Both the position numbers and the translations under genes were made by a program. This document shows positions 8,589-17,241 of a stretch of DNA of 64,000 nucleotides, piece after piece (the stretch's first letter is position 1; each line of letters opens with the position of its first letter). Source of the DNA: Neorhizobium galegae bv. orientalis str. HAMBI 540 (GTDB lineage Bacteria; Pseudomonadota; Alphaproteobacteria; Rhizobiales; Rhizobiaceae); NCBI RefSeq assembly GCF_000731315.1, contig NZ_HG938353.1, positions 1,736,001-1,800,000 of the forward strand. Reading direction: 5' to 3'. The notes under the pieces were generated by a model that did not search any database, was not told where the DNA came from, and was given only the letters and a program-made list of their open reading frames with translations.

Positions 8589-11500
8589 ATTCTGGCCCAA
8601 TGATTCCCGGATTCGACGCGAAGAAGATTGCCGCGGCGCAGACCCCGCTGACCATAGGCAACGTGCCGCCGGGCATGGAGCCGCTGATCCTTGCCGAGCT
8701 CGCTCGCGCCGGCCAGGCGGTCGCCTATGTCCTGTCGGACGGCCAGCGCATGTTCGATCTGGAACAGATGCTGTCCTTCGTGGCGCCGGAAATCCCGGTC
8801 CTGACACTGCCCGCCTGGGACTGTCTTCCCTATGACCGCGTCTCGCCGAGCGCCGACGTCTCGGCCCGCCGGCTGGCGGCCCTGTCCGGCCTGATCTCTC
8901 ATGCCAGGAAGCCGCATGCAGCGATCGTGCTCGTCACCGTCAATGCAATGCTGCAGAAAATCGCTCCCGCCGAGATCATCGAAAGCCTCGCGTTCTCAGC
9001 CAAACCGGGCAATCAGATCCGCATGGACGATATCGCCGCGCGGTTGGAGCGCAACGGCTTCGAGCGCGTCGCGACGGTCCGCGAAGTCGGCGAATTTGCC
9101 GTGCGCGGCGGCATTCTCGATGTCTTCGTGCCAGGCACCGAAGAGCCGGTCCGCCTCGATTTCTTCGGCGATACCCTGGAATCGATCCGTTCCTTCGATC
9201 CGGCCAGCCAGCGCACGACCGGCCAGGCGCGCGCCCTCGACCTGAACCCGATGAGCGAGGTGACGCTGACGCCGGACACGATCAGCCGTTTCCGGAAAAA
9301 TTACCTGTCGCTCTTCGGCGCCGCGACCCGCGACGATTCGCTCTATCAGGCGGTCTCTGAAGGCCGGCGTTACCCCGGCATGGAACACTGGCTGCCGCTG
9401 TTCTACGACGGTCTCGAAACCGCCTTCGATTACCTCAAGGGTTTCCGGATCGTCACGGACCACACTGCCCGCGAAGCGGCCGGCGAGCGTTCGAAACTGG
9501 TGCTCGACTATTACGAGGCACGGCGCGACAGCGGCACTCAGGGCAAGGGTGCTGCCGCTCAAGCCGCGCCCTACAAGCCGGTTTCACCGGGGCAACTCTA
9601 CCTCGAAAGCAAGGCCTTTGCCGCAGCGCTCGACGCCGTCAACGCAGTACGCCTGACGCCGTTCAACGAGATGGATGCAGACGGTCGCCGAGTGGTGACT
9701 TTGGGTGCCCATACCGGTCCGCGCTGGGCGAAAAACCAGACAGAGGAGAAAGATCGCGACGAACGCGTCAACGTCTTCGACCTCGTCGTCAAACATATCG
9801 CCGACAAGCGGGCCGAGGGCGCCAAGGTTCTTGTCACCGGCTGGTCCGCCGGCTCGCTCGACCGGCTGCTGCAAGTGCTCGACGAGCGCGGGCTGAAGCG
9901 CGTCCGCCAGATTGAAAAGCTCGCCGATCTCGACAAGCTCGAGAAAGGCGAGGCGGCTTCTGCGGTCCTCAGCCTCGAAGCCGGTTTCGAGACAGGCAAT
10001 ATCGTCGTCATCGGCGAGCAGGACATTCTTGGCGACCGCATGGTCCGCCGCGGCAAGCGCCGCAAGCGCGGCGCCAATTTCCTGACCGAAGTCGCCGGCC
10101 TCGACGAAGGTTCTCTGGTCGTCCATGCCGAGCATGGCATCGGTAAATTTGTTGGCCTGGTGACAATCGAGGCCGCAGGCGCCCCGCGCGCCTGCCTGGA
10201 ACTGCATTATGCCGACCAGGCAAAACTCTTCCTGCCGGTCGAAAACATCGACCTTTTGTCGCGCTACGGTTCGGATGCGGCGGAAGCCCAACTCGACAGG
10301 CTCGGTGGTGGCGCCTGGCAGGCCCGCAAGGCCAAGCTCAAGAAGCGGCTGCTTGATATGGCCGACGCGCTGATCCGCATCGCCGCCACCCGCATCACCC
10401 GCCGCGCGCCGGTTCTGACCACGCCGGAAGGGCTCTACGACGAATTCGCCGCCCGTTTCCCCTATGACGAGACCGAGGACCAGGCGACAGCCATCGATTC
10501 CGTGCGTGACGATCTTGGCGCCGGCCGTCCGATGGACCGCCTCGTCTGCGGCGACGTCGGTTTCGGCAAGACGGAAGTCGCGTTGCGTGCCGCTTTCTTC
10601 GCCGCCATGAACGGCGCGCAGGTCGCGGTCGTCGTGCCGACCACGCTTCTCTCCCGCCAGCATTTCAAGACGTTTCGCGAGCGTTTCCGCGGTCTGCCGA
10701 TCAAGGTCGAGCAGGCGTCGCGGCTGGTGCCCGCCAAGGAACTGGCCCAGACCAAGAAGGACCTCGCCGATGGCAAGGTCGATATTGTTGTCGGCACCCA
10801 TGCGCTGCTTGGCGCTGGCATCCAGTTCGCCAATCTCGGCCTGCTGATCATCGACGAGGAGCAGCATTTCGGCGTCAAGCACAAGGAGCGGCTGAAGGAC
10901 CTGAAGAGCGACGTCCATGTCCTGACGCTCTCGGCAACGCCGATCCCGCGCACGCTTCAACTTGCCATGACCGGCGTTCGCGAATTGTCGCTGATCACCA
11001 CGCCGCCGGTCGACCGCATGGCGGTCCGCACGTTCATCTCACCCTTCGATCCGCTGGTCATCCGCGAGACGCTCATGCGCGAACATTATCGCGGCGGCCA
11101 GAGCTTTTATGTCTGTCCGCGCCTGGCAGATCTCGCTGAAATCCAGGCCTTCCTCCAGTCGGATGTACCGGAATTGAAGGTCGGGGTTGCGCATGGCCAG
11201 ATGGCGGCCAGCGAGCTCGAAGACATCATGAATGCCTTCTACGACGGCAAATACGACGTGCTGCTCTCGACCACGATCGTCGAATCCGGCCTCGACGTGC
11301 CGACCGCCAATACGCTGATCGTCCATCGCGCCGACATGTTCGGCCTGGCGCAGCTCTACCAGCTTCGCGGCCGCGTCGGCCGTTCCAAGGTGCGCGCCTT
11401 CGCGCTGTTCACGCTGCCGGTCAACAAGACGCTGACGCAGATGGCCGAACGCCGTCTCAAGGTGCTGCAGTCGCTCGACACACTCGGTGCCGGTTTCCAG

Positions 11501-12106
11501 CTCGCCAGCCACGACCTCGACATCCGCGGCGCCGGCAATCTGCTCGGCGAAGAACAGTCCGGCCATATCAAGGAGGTCGGTTTCGAGCTCTACCAGCAGA
11601 TGCTGGAGGAAGCGGTCGCAGAAGTGAAGGGCGACGACGAGATCACCGATACCGGCTGGTCGCCGCAGATTTCGGTCGGCATCACCGTGATGATCCCGGA
11701 AACCTACGTGCCGGACCTGCATCTGCGCATGGGCCTTTACCGCCGTCTCGGCGAAGTCACGGAACTGTCGGAGATCGACGGTTTCGGTGCGGAAATGGTC
11801 GATCGTTTCGGCCCGATGCCGACCGAGGTACAGAACCTCTTGAAGGTCGTCTACATCAAGTCGCTGTGCCGCAAGGCGAATGTCGAGAAGCTCGATGCCG
11901 GCCCGAAGGGCATCGTCGTCACCTTCCGCGACAGGCAGTTCCCGAACCCGGCCAATCTCGTCGGTTATATCGCCAAGCAGGGGACGCTCGCAAAGATCCG
12001 GCCGGACCACAGCGTGTTCCTCACCCGCGACCTACCATCGCCCGAAAAGCGACTGACGGCTGCCGCCCAGGTGATGACCCAGTTCGCCGAACTGGCAAAG
12101 ACATGA
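8585..12106 (+). CDS. mfd: Transcription-repair coupling factor Mfd
   Basis: Removes RNA polymerase stalled at lesions and recruits UvrA. At 1173 aa it is close to the family length. Domains in order: UvrB-like N-terminus (about 20-350), RNA-polymerase interaction domain (about 490-590), RecG-like translocase with Walker A GDVGFGKTE and DEEQHFG box, helicase motif QLRGRVGRS, and C-terminal TRCF domain. The start overlaps the sdhE stop by ATGA. The stop abuts the stop of the convergent DMT transporter with no base between them, leaving no room for a terminator. Confidence 0.97.
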   Translation: MNSGPMIPGFDAKKIAAAQTPLTIGNVPPGMEPLILAELARAGQAVAYVLSDGQRMFDLEQMLSFVAPEIPVLTLPAWDCLPYDRVSPSADVSARRLAALSGLISHARKPHAAIVLVTVNAMLQKIAPAEIIESLAFSAKPGNQIRMDDIAARLERNGFERVATVREVGEFAVRGGILDVFVPGTEEPVRLDFFGDTLESIRSFDPASQRTTGQARALDLNPMSEVTLTPDTISRFRKNYLSLFGAATRDDSLYQAVSEGRRYPGMEHWLPLFYDGLETAFDYLKGFRIVTDHTAREAAGERSKLVLDYYEARRDSGTQGKGAAAQAAPYKPVSPGQLYLESKAFAAALDAVNAVRLTPFNEMDADGRRVVTLGAHTGPRWAKNQTEEKDRDERVNVFDLVVKHIADKRAEGAKVLVTGWSAGSLDRLLQVLDERGLKRVRQIEKLADLDKLEKGEAASAVLSLEAGFETGNIVVIGEQDILGDRMVRRGKRRKRGANFLTEVAGLDEGSLVVHAEHGIGKFVGLVTIEAAGAPRACLELHYADQAKLFLPVENIDLLSRYGSDAAEAQLDRLGGGAWQARKAKLKKRLLDMADALIRIAATRITRRAPVLTTPEGLYDEFAARFPYDETEDQATAIDSVRDDLGAGRPMDRLVCGDVGFGKTEVALRAAFFAAMNGAQVAVVVPTTLLSRQHFKTFRERFRGLPIKVEQASRLVPAKELAQTKKDLADGKVDIVVGTHALLGAGIQFANLGLLIIDEEQHFGVKHKERLKDLKSDVHVLTLSATPIPRTLQLAMTGVRELSLITTPPVDRMAVRTFISPFDPLVIRETLMREHYRGGQSFYVCPRLADLAEIQAFLQSDVPELKVGVAHGQMAASELEDIMNAFYDGKYDVLLSTTIVESGLDVPTANTLIVHRADMFGLAQLYQLRGRVGRSKVRAFALFTLPVNKTLTQMAERRLKVLQSLDTLGAGFQLASHDLDIRGAGNLLGEEQSGHIKEVGFELYQQMLEEAVAEVKGDDEITDTGWSPQISVGITVMIPETYVPDLHLRMGLYRRLGEVTELSEIDGFGAEMVDRFGPMPTEVQNLLKVVYIKSLCRKANVEKLDAGPKGIVVTFRDRQFPNPANLVGYIAKQGTLAKIRPDHSVFLTRDLPSPEKRLTAAAQVMTQFAELAKT

Positions 12107-13045
12107 TTATGTATCGGTTTTATTGTCGGGCACGGTGACCACGGCGGCTTGCGGATCGGTCGCGACGGAGGCGGGTAGGGGCACGTGGCGTGCCCGCTCG
12201 CGGGCGAGCGTCAGGAGGCCGGAACCGATGATCAGCACGATGCCGACCAGCATCGGCAGGTCGACCTTGTCGCCGAAGATCAGATAACCGAACAGGATGG
12301 CCCAGAGCATCTGGCTGTATTGGGTTGGCCCGATCACGGCGGCGGGCGCGTGATTGGCGGCATACATCAGCCAGACGGTGGCGAGCGCCGCAAGTAGGCC
12401 GTAGCCCGCCAGCATCGCCCATTGCGGTAGTGTGGGCCAGCGGAAATCCGGGATCATCAGGATGCCGAGGATGACGAGAACGCCAAGCACGCCGGCGCCG
12501 TAAAGCGAGATGTGCTTCTCCGACGGTCCGACGGCGCGATAGACGATGATCGAGATCGCCCCGGAAAACCCGGCAAACACCGCCCCAACATGCCCGATCG
12601 AAAGCTCGCGGAAGCCTGGACGCAATATGACCAGAACGCCGATGAAGCCGATAATCACCGCACTCCAGCGCCGTATGCCGACAGTTTCCTTGAGGAACAG
12701 CACCGACATGATCGTCACGAAGGATGGCAGCAGGAAGATCAGCGCGAAGGCTTCCGCCATCGACAGATAGGTGAAGGCTGCTACGCTGCCGATCGTCCCC
12801 ATGGCCGCGGAAAAGAAACGCAGGACCCATAGCGGCCGGTTGGTGCTTCTCACGACGTCAAGCCAACTGTCACCCGGCTTCATCAGATAGGGAAACCCGG
12901 CCAGCATGAAGACGGCGCCGAAAAAGCCCATCTCATAGGGCGTCAGCGCGCCATCTATCATCTTGACGCTGGCATCGCTCCAGGAATAGGCGGCAAACGA
13001 AGCGAAGGCGAGAAGAACGCCTTTCAGGGTCTGGTCGGTACGCAC
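12107..13045 (-). CDS. EamA/DMT family transporter
   Basis: A 312-residue inner-membrane protein with about ten hydrophobic helices and the two EamA repeats typical of drug/metabolite exporters. Motifs such as GFIGVLVILRPG (first repeat) and GIVLIIGSGLLTLAR (second repeat) are visible. The start is GTG at 13045, only 15 bp after the stop of the upstream frnE-like gene, so the two form an operon. The substrate cannot be inferred. Confidence 0.9.
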   Translation of the reverse strand: MRTDQTLKGVLLAFASFAAYSWSDASVKMIDGALTPYEMGFFGAVFMLAGFPYLMKPGDSWLDVVRSTNRPLWVLRFFSAAMGTIGSVAAFTYLSMAEAFALIFLLPSFVTIMSVLFLKETVGIRRWSAVIIGFIGVLVILRPGFRELSIGHVGAVFAGFSGAISIIVYRAVGPSEKHISLYGAGVLGVLVILGILMIPDFRWPTLPQWAMLAGYGLLAALATVWLMYAANHAPAAVIGPTQYSQMLWAILFGYLIFGDKVDLPMLVGIVLIIGSGLLTLARERARHVPLPASVATDPQAAVVTVPDNKTDT

Positions 13046-13060
13046 GAATTTTGTCCGTTC

Positions 13061-13732
13061 TCAGATCATGCCCTTGCGGGCTTCCGCCTTCAGCTTGGCG
13101 ATTTCGCGCAGCGCATTGGCAAGGACATCCGGCGTCTGCGCGCCGCTGACCGCATATTGGCCGTCGATGATGAAGAATGGCACGCCGGTCACGCCCATCT
13201 TCTGGGCGGCCTCGATTTCCCCGATAACCGTGTCCTTGTCGGCATCGCTTGCCAGGAGGTTTTCGATGACTTTCCGGTCGAGGCCCGATTTTTCGGCGAT
13301 GTCGGCGAGCACGGCATGGTCGCCGACATTGCGGCCCTCCTCGAAATTCGCCTTGAACAGGGCCGTCGCGACCTTGTCCTGAATTTGGCGGTCTTCGACG
13401 ATTGCCCAATGCAGCAGGCGATGCGCATCGAGCGTGTTGGGGCCGATCTTGATCGCTTCGAAATCATACTTGATCCCGACCTCTTCGCCGAGCTTCTGCA
13501 GCATGTCGTGGGCGCGTTCAACGGCTTGCCTGCCGCCGAGTTTGGCGGCCAGATCCGCCTGGTGGTCGACGCCCTCGGGCGGATGGTCCGGGTTGAGCCG
13601 ATAAGGGCGCCAGTTGATGTCGACCCCGATCTCGTCCTGCACTTCGGCGACCGCCAGTTCCATCCTAGCCTTGCCGAGGTAACACCAGGGGCAGACGATG
13701 TCCGAAACGATGTCGATTGTTACGCGCTCCAT
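13061..13732 (-). CDS. FrnE/DsbA-family oxidoreductase (DSBA-like thioredoxin domain)
   Basis: A 223-residue cytoplasmic protein (no signal peptide) of the DsbA/FrnE/2-hydroxychromene-2-carboxylate isomerase group. The redox motif CPWC is at residues 14-17 in DIVSDIVCPWCYLGK, and the cis-Pro loop is GVTGVPFFIIDG near residue 175. Intact CPWC favours a thiol oxidoreductase/isomerase over chromene isomerase, which usually lacks it. Co-transcribed with the EamA transporter downstream. Role unknown. Confidence 0.88.
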   Translation of the reverse strand: MERVTIDIVSDIVCPWCYLGKARMELAVAEVQDEIGVDINWRPYRLNPDHPPEGVDHQADLAAKLGGRQAVERAHDMLQKLGEEVGIKYDFEAIKIGPNTLDAHRLLHWAIVEDRQIQDKVATALFKANFEEGRNVGDHAVLADIAEKSGLDRKVIENLLASDADKDTVIGEIEAAQKMGVTGVPFFIIDGQYAVSGAQTPDVLANALREIAKLKAEARKGMI

Positions 13733-13765
13733 GGCGGCGTCCTTTCTTGTTTCCGAGGAGGATTG

Positions 13766-15601
13766 TTATTGAGCTCGCCGATCCCACCAGGTCGACCGCT
13801 GGTAACCGAAGATCGGCGTGACTTGCGGTCGATCGATATACTTCCAGCGAGCGACCCATTGGGATCCGACGTGGTAGAGCGGTATTATATAGTGACCCGC
13901 CACGAGAAGCCTATCGTATGCCCGCACCGCCCTTTGAAAATCGTCCAGGGAACGGGCTTTCAGAAATGCGTCCATCATCCGGTCGATATCCGGATCGGCT
14001 ACACCTGCGTAATTGAAGCTCCCTTGAGCATCGCGCGAAGCCGAGCCCCAGCGATTGATCTGTTCCGTTCCCGGCGAAAGCGTAGACGGAAATGAGCGGA
14101 TGACCATGTCGTAATCGAACGTATTCACGCGAGATTGGTATTGCGCGTCGTCCACGGAGCGAATCGACATCGCGACACCGATCAATGCCAGGGAACGCTG
14201 ATAGGCCAGCGCGATGCGTTCCTGAGCCGCATTTTGGGTCATGATCTCGAAGGAGAGCTGGCGACCAGCTTTATCGACCATACGACCGGCCTTGATCGAG
14301 TAGCCGTCCTCGGACAAGAGATCCACGGCGCGTTTGAGGATCGCCCTGTCCGCGCCCGAGCCATTGTTCACAGGCATACGGTAAGTGCCGGCAAGAAGCT
14401 CGGGCGAAAGCCTGCCAATGGCGTCGCCCAACAGTGCCCGTTCCTTTTCGTCAGCCGCATTTCCGAAGGCGCCGAGCGTTGAGTTCTGCCAGAAGCTCTG
14501 GGTCCTTTTAAAAGCACCGCCCAGGATGTTGCGGTTCATCCATTCGAAATCCATGACGTAGGACAGCCCTTCGCGCACGCGCTCGTCGGAAAAGAGCGGA
14601 CGCCGGGTATTGAAGAGCAGGCCGAACATCCCGGAGGGCAGGCGAGGTTCGAAGACCTCCTTGACGATATCGCCGCGATTGGCTGCCGGAAAATCGTAGG
14701 CCTGCCCCCAATGCGACGCATCGGGATTGCCGTTGATCGCGTCACCTTCCGGGTACATATCGATATCGCCTTTCTTGAAGGCTTCGAACATCGTCGACGT
14801 CTGCAGGAAGTACAGCACGCTGATCTCGTTGTAATTGTCGAAACCGATCTTGGCGGGAACATCCTTGCCCCAGTAATTCGGATCGCGCTCCCACGTAATC
14901 CTTTCTCCGGGTTGAATGGATTTGATCTTGTAGGGGCCTGAACCGATGACCTGTCGGATGCCGGAGCGATCGAAAGTCTCGGCATCTATCGCGTGCTTCG
15001 GCAGGATGGGGGTTGAAGAGGCGATGATCAGGGGCGTTTCGCGGTTGGCCTTGTCGTTGAAGGTGAAGCGTATGCTGCGCTCGCCCACCTTTTCCAACTT
15101 CGCTACAGCGTCGAGCCGGCTGTTGAACGGCGGGCGGCCTTTTTGCTTCAGCAGTTCGAAGGTAAAGACGACATCTTCCGGCGTGACAGGCGTACCGTCT
15201 GACCACTTAGCTTTCGGGTTGAGATTGAACTGGATGAAAGTCCGGTCGTCATCCCACTCGGCGCTTTCCGCAAGCAGACCGTAGAGCGTGAAAGACTCGT
15301 CGCTTGAGCGCGTCATCAGCGGTTCGTAAAGCAGATTTCCGAGTTCCGGATCCCACACGCCACGCGCGGTCGTTCGCATGCCTTTCAATATGAACGGGTT
15401 GAGGCTGTCGAACGTGCCGACGACGCCATAGGTTATCTTGCCGCCCTTCTTCACAGCCGGGTTTACATAGGGGAAATGCTTGTAATCGGGGCCGAGCGCC
15501 GGGCTGCCGTGCATGGCGATCCCATGGACCGGTTCGGCCAATGCCGGAGCGCCGATCAGAAACGCGGCAATGAGGGGGAGAAAGCGTCGCATGGCACCCA
15601 T
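13766..15601 (-). CDS. YejA-like extracellular solute-binding protein, family 5
   Basis: A 611-residue periplasmic peptide-binding component of an ABC importer. The signal peptide is MGAMRRFLPLIAAFLIGAPALA; the SBP_bac_5 signatures GTFDSLNPFILKG, WSDGTPVTPEDVVFTFELL and SGPYKIK follow. The length and the motif ALGPDYKHFPYVNP resemble YejA (microcin C or oligopeptide uptake). The start ATG has GAGG 11 bases upstream. No permease or ATPase gene adjoins it; downstream genes on the strand are FrnE-like and EamA, so it must share a transporter encoded elsewhere or outside the window. Confidence 0.88.
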   Translation of the reverse strand: MGAMRRFLPLIAAFLIGAPALAEPVHGIAMHGSPALGPDYKHFPYVNPAVKKGGKITYGVVGTFDSLNPFILKGMRTTARGVWDPELGNLLYEPLMTRSSDESFTLYGLLAESAEWDDDRTFIQFNLNPKAKWSDGTPVTPEDVVFTFELLKQKGRPPFNSRLDAVAKLEKVGERSIRFTFNDKANRETPLIIASSTPILPKHAIDAETFDRSGIRQVIGSGPYKIKSIQPGERITWERDPNYWGKDVPAKIGFDNYNEISVLYFLQTSTMFEAFKKGDIDMYPEGDAINGNPDASHWGQAYDFPAANRGDIVKEVFEPRLPSGMFGLLFNTRRPLFSDERVREGLSYVMDFEWMNRNILGGAFKRTQSFWQNSTLGAFGNAADEKERALLGDAIGRLSPELLAGTYRMPVNNGSGADRAILKRAVDLLSEDGYSIKAGRMVDKAGRQLSFEIMTQNAAQERIALAYQRSLALIGVAMSIRSVDDAQYQSRVNTFDYDMVIRSFPSTLSPGTEQINRWGSASRDAQGSFNYAGVADPDIDRMMDAFLKARSLDDFQRAVRAYDRLLVAGHYIIPLYHVGSQWVARWKYIDRPQVTPIFGYQRSTWWDRRAQ

Positions 15602-15877
15602 GGTGGTGAAATCCTCGCTGATTCGCCTGCAAAATAGCGCATGCCATCAAGCCCACCAACCACCGCTATGTGCAAAAGAGTGATCGTCGGCATTAACTCC
15701 TTGTCAAAAAATACGAAAGAGGGACTGGATATCGATGCCTGCCCGATGTAACAGGTTGGCCAGACGGGCGGGTCATTCAATTGCCTCATTTGACCGACAG
15801 GTCACAGGCAGTAGGACACCCCGAGGGAGTTGACGGCGTCTGCCGTACCCAGCTGATTTCAGGAGACGGATCTCGTT

Positions 15878-16525
15878 ATGATGCTTAAGGCAACCCAAGT
15901 TCTGCGGACGGCAATGTCTGCTCTCGCTCTTTCGGCCGGCGCAATCGCGCTGCCGGTTGCAGCTCTTGCACAGGATGCTCCGGCTGCGGGGGCTCCTGGC
16001 GCACCGCCGCTCGGCTGGTTCAAGACCTGCACAAAGCAGGATGACAGCGATCTCTGCGTCGTGCAGAACATCATTGCCGCTCAGAACGGTCAGCTCATCA
16101 CCGCCGTCGGCCTGATCACGGTCGAAGGCAAGGTCAACCGCAAGATCATGCAGGTTTCGGTACCGACCGCACGCCTCGTGCCGCCCGGCATCGTCATGCA
16201 GATCGATGGTGGCAAGGGCCAGAAGCTCGATTATATCGTCTGCCTTCCGGATAAGTGCACCGCCGAAGTGCCGCTGACGGACGCGATGATCGCCAGCCTC
16301 AAGAAGGGCAGCGAGGTGGTCTTCACCTCGATCAATTTCCGCCGCGCTCCGAACCCGATCAAGGTTCCGCTGACCGGCTTTACCGGCATCTTTGATGGCC
16401 CGGCCATGCCGCAGGAACAGATCGCCCAGAGCCAGCGCAGCCTCGAAGAAGGCATGCAGCGCAAGGCGGAAGAAACCCGCAAGAAGCTGGAAGACGCCCA
16501 AAACGCTGCAAAGCAGGGCCAGTAA
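15878..16525 (+). CDS. Invasion-associated locus B (IalB) family protein
   Basis: A 215-residue secreted protein. The signal peptide ends near residue 31 (AALAQ); the mature part carries four cysteines (KTC, DLC, IVC, DKC) able to form disulfides. The IalB family, first described in Bartonella, occurs widely in rhizobia as periplasmic or outer-membrane proteins of unclear function. The last 45 residues (QRSLEEGMQRKAEETRKKLE) are charged and likely coiled-coil. AGGAGA lies 11 bases before the first of two adjacent ATGs. A hairpin terminator follows. Confidence 0.88.
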   Translation: MMLKATQVLRTAMSALALSAGAIALPVAALAQDAPAAGAPGAPPLGWFKTCTKQDDSDLCVVQNIIAAQNGQLITAVGLITVEGKVNRKIMQVSVPTARLVPPGIVMQIDGGKGQKLDYIVCLPDKCTAEVPLTDAMIASLKKGSEVVFTSINFRRAPNPIKVPLTGFTGIFDGPAMPQEQIAQSQRSLEEGMQRKAEETRKKLEDAQNAAKQGQ

Positions 16526-16551
16526 GCTTTCGGCGAGAGCCAGACAATTTC

Positions 16552-16576
16552 AAAGCCCGGCCATGTGCCGGGCTTT
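16552..16576 (+). terminator. Terminator of the IalB-family gene
   Basis: Ten-base stem AAAGCCCGGC / GCCGGGCTTT with a five-base loop, 26 bp after the stop. The U-tract is short (TTT inside the stem). Confidence 0.75.
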
Positions 16577-16590
16577 CTGATTCTGGGCAT

Positions 16591-16617
16591 AAAAAAGCGC
16601 CGGCTGAATGCCGACGC
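16591..16617 (-). terminator. Terminator of hspQ
   Basis: Read on the minus strand: stem GCGTCGGC / GCCGGCGC (one T-G pair), five-base loop, then six T residues. It lies 24 bp past the hspQ stop and back-to-back with the IalB-gene terminator. Confidence 0.85.
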
Positions 16618-16640
16618 CGTTCCAGTTCGGGGAATGGGGT

Positions 16641-16970
16641 TTAGTGGGCCAGTATGATCTTGGGCTTCAACTGACCGGATGGGCCGCGATCGAAGATCTG
16701 GTAGACCTGCGGATTGCGCAGCGGAGCATCGTTTTCGTCATGCTCCAGATTTTGCTCTGAAACATAGGCGACATATTCCGTCTCATCATTCTCCGCGAGG
16801 AGATGATAGAAGGGCTGGTCCTTGTTCGGCCGGATTTCTGCGGGAATGGAATTCCACCATTCGTCCGTATTGGCGAATTCCGGATCCACATCGAACACGA
16901 CGCCGCGAAACGGAAAAACCTTGTGGCGAACCACTTCTCCGATGGTGAATTTAGCGTTGCGTTGTTTCAT
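16641..16970 (-). CDS. hspQ: Heat shock protein HspQ (YccV-like hemimethylated DNA-binding domain)
   Basis: A 109-residue protein of the HspQ/YccV family. In E. coli it is a heat-shock factor that stimulates Lon proteolysis and affects DnaA stability. Conserved features seen: KFTIGEVVRHKVFPFRGVVFD, then DPEFANTDEWW and QPFYHLLAEND. The minus-strand leader has AAGGA nine bases before the ATG and a 25-base inverted repeat just upstream. Confidence 0.9.
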   Translation of the reverse strand: MKQRNAKFTIGEVVRHKVFPFRGVVFDVDPEFANTDEWWNSIPAEIRPNKDQPFYHLLAENDETEYVAYVSEQNLEHDENDAPLRNPQVYQIFDRGPSGQLKPKIILAH

Positions 16971-16994
16971 GGTGCGATGTCCTTTCGCATCCTA

Positions 16995-17019
16995 ATGTGG
17001 GAATAAAATTCTCCCACAT
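16995..17019 (-). promoter_or_regulatory. Inverted repeat upstream of hspQ
   Basis: Perfect eight-base arms ATGTGGGA / TCCCACAT separated by nine AT-rich bases, centred about 37 bp before the hspQ start. It could be an operator or, if transcribed, a leader hairpin. No match to a regulator I can name. Confidence 0.5.
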
Positions 17020-17071
17020 CAAGAGATTAATGCAGACCGGGCCGCTTCGTTCCACGGGATAGACATAAGGC

Positions 17072-17182
17072 TTAGTAAGCCCTTGCGGCAGTTTCGTTCG
17101 CCAGAACTATGCCGCCCGGAACGAGAACGATGCCGAGTGCGCGATACGTTTCGAAAACCTCGCCGAGGAATATCGCTGCCAT
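17072..17182 (-). pseudogene. Vestigial C-terminus of an EamA transporter
   Basis: A 36-codon stretch ending in TAA translates as a typical final EamA helix: AAIFLGEVFETYRALGIVLV followed by PGGIVLAN. The FLGE...ALGI.LV..GI.LAN pattern is characteristic of the second EamA repeat. Nothing upstream restores the other helices: the glnA terminator and coding region follow directly. I read it as the remnant of a deleted transporter gene. No ribosome site is visible, so it is probably not expressed as a peptide. Confidence 0.6.
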
Positions 17183-17190
17183 GGAACGAC

Positions 17191-17217
17191 AAACGGCGGG
17201 CTTGCTACCCGCCGTTT
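17191..17217 (-). terminator. Terminator of glnA
   Basis: Symmetric ten-base stem AAACGGCGGG / CCCGCCGTTT with a seven-base loop, 24 bp after the glnA stop. Confidence 0.8.
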
Positions 17218-17241
17218 CCAATTCACGAGGCGATGATCGGA

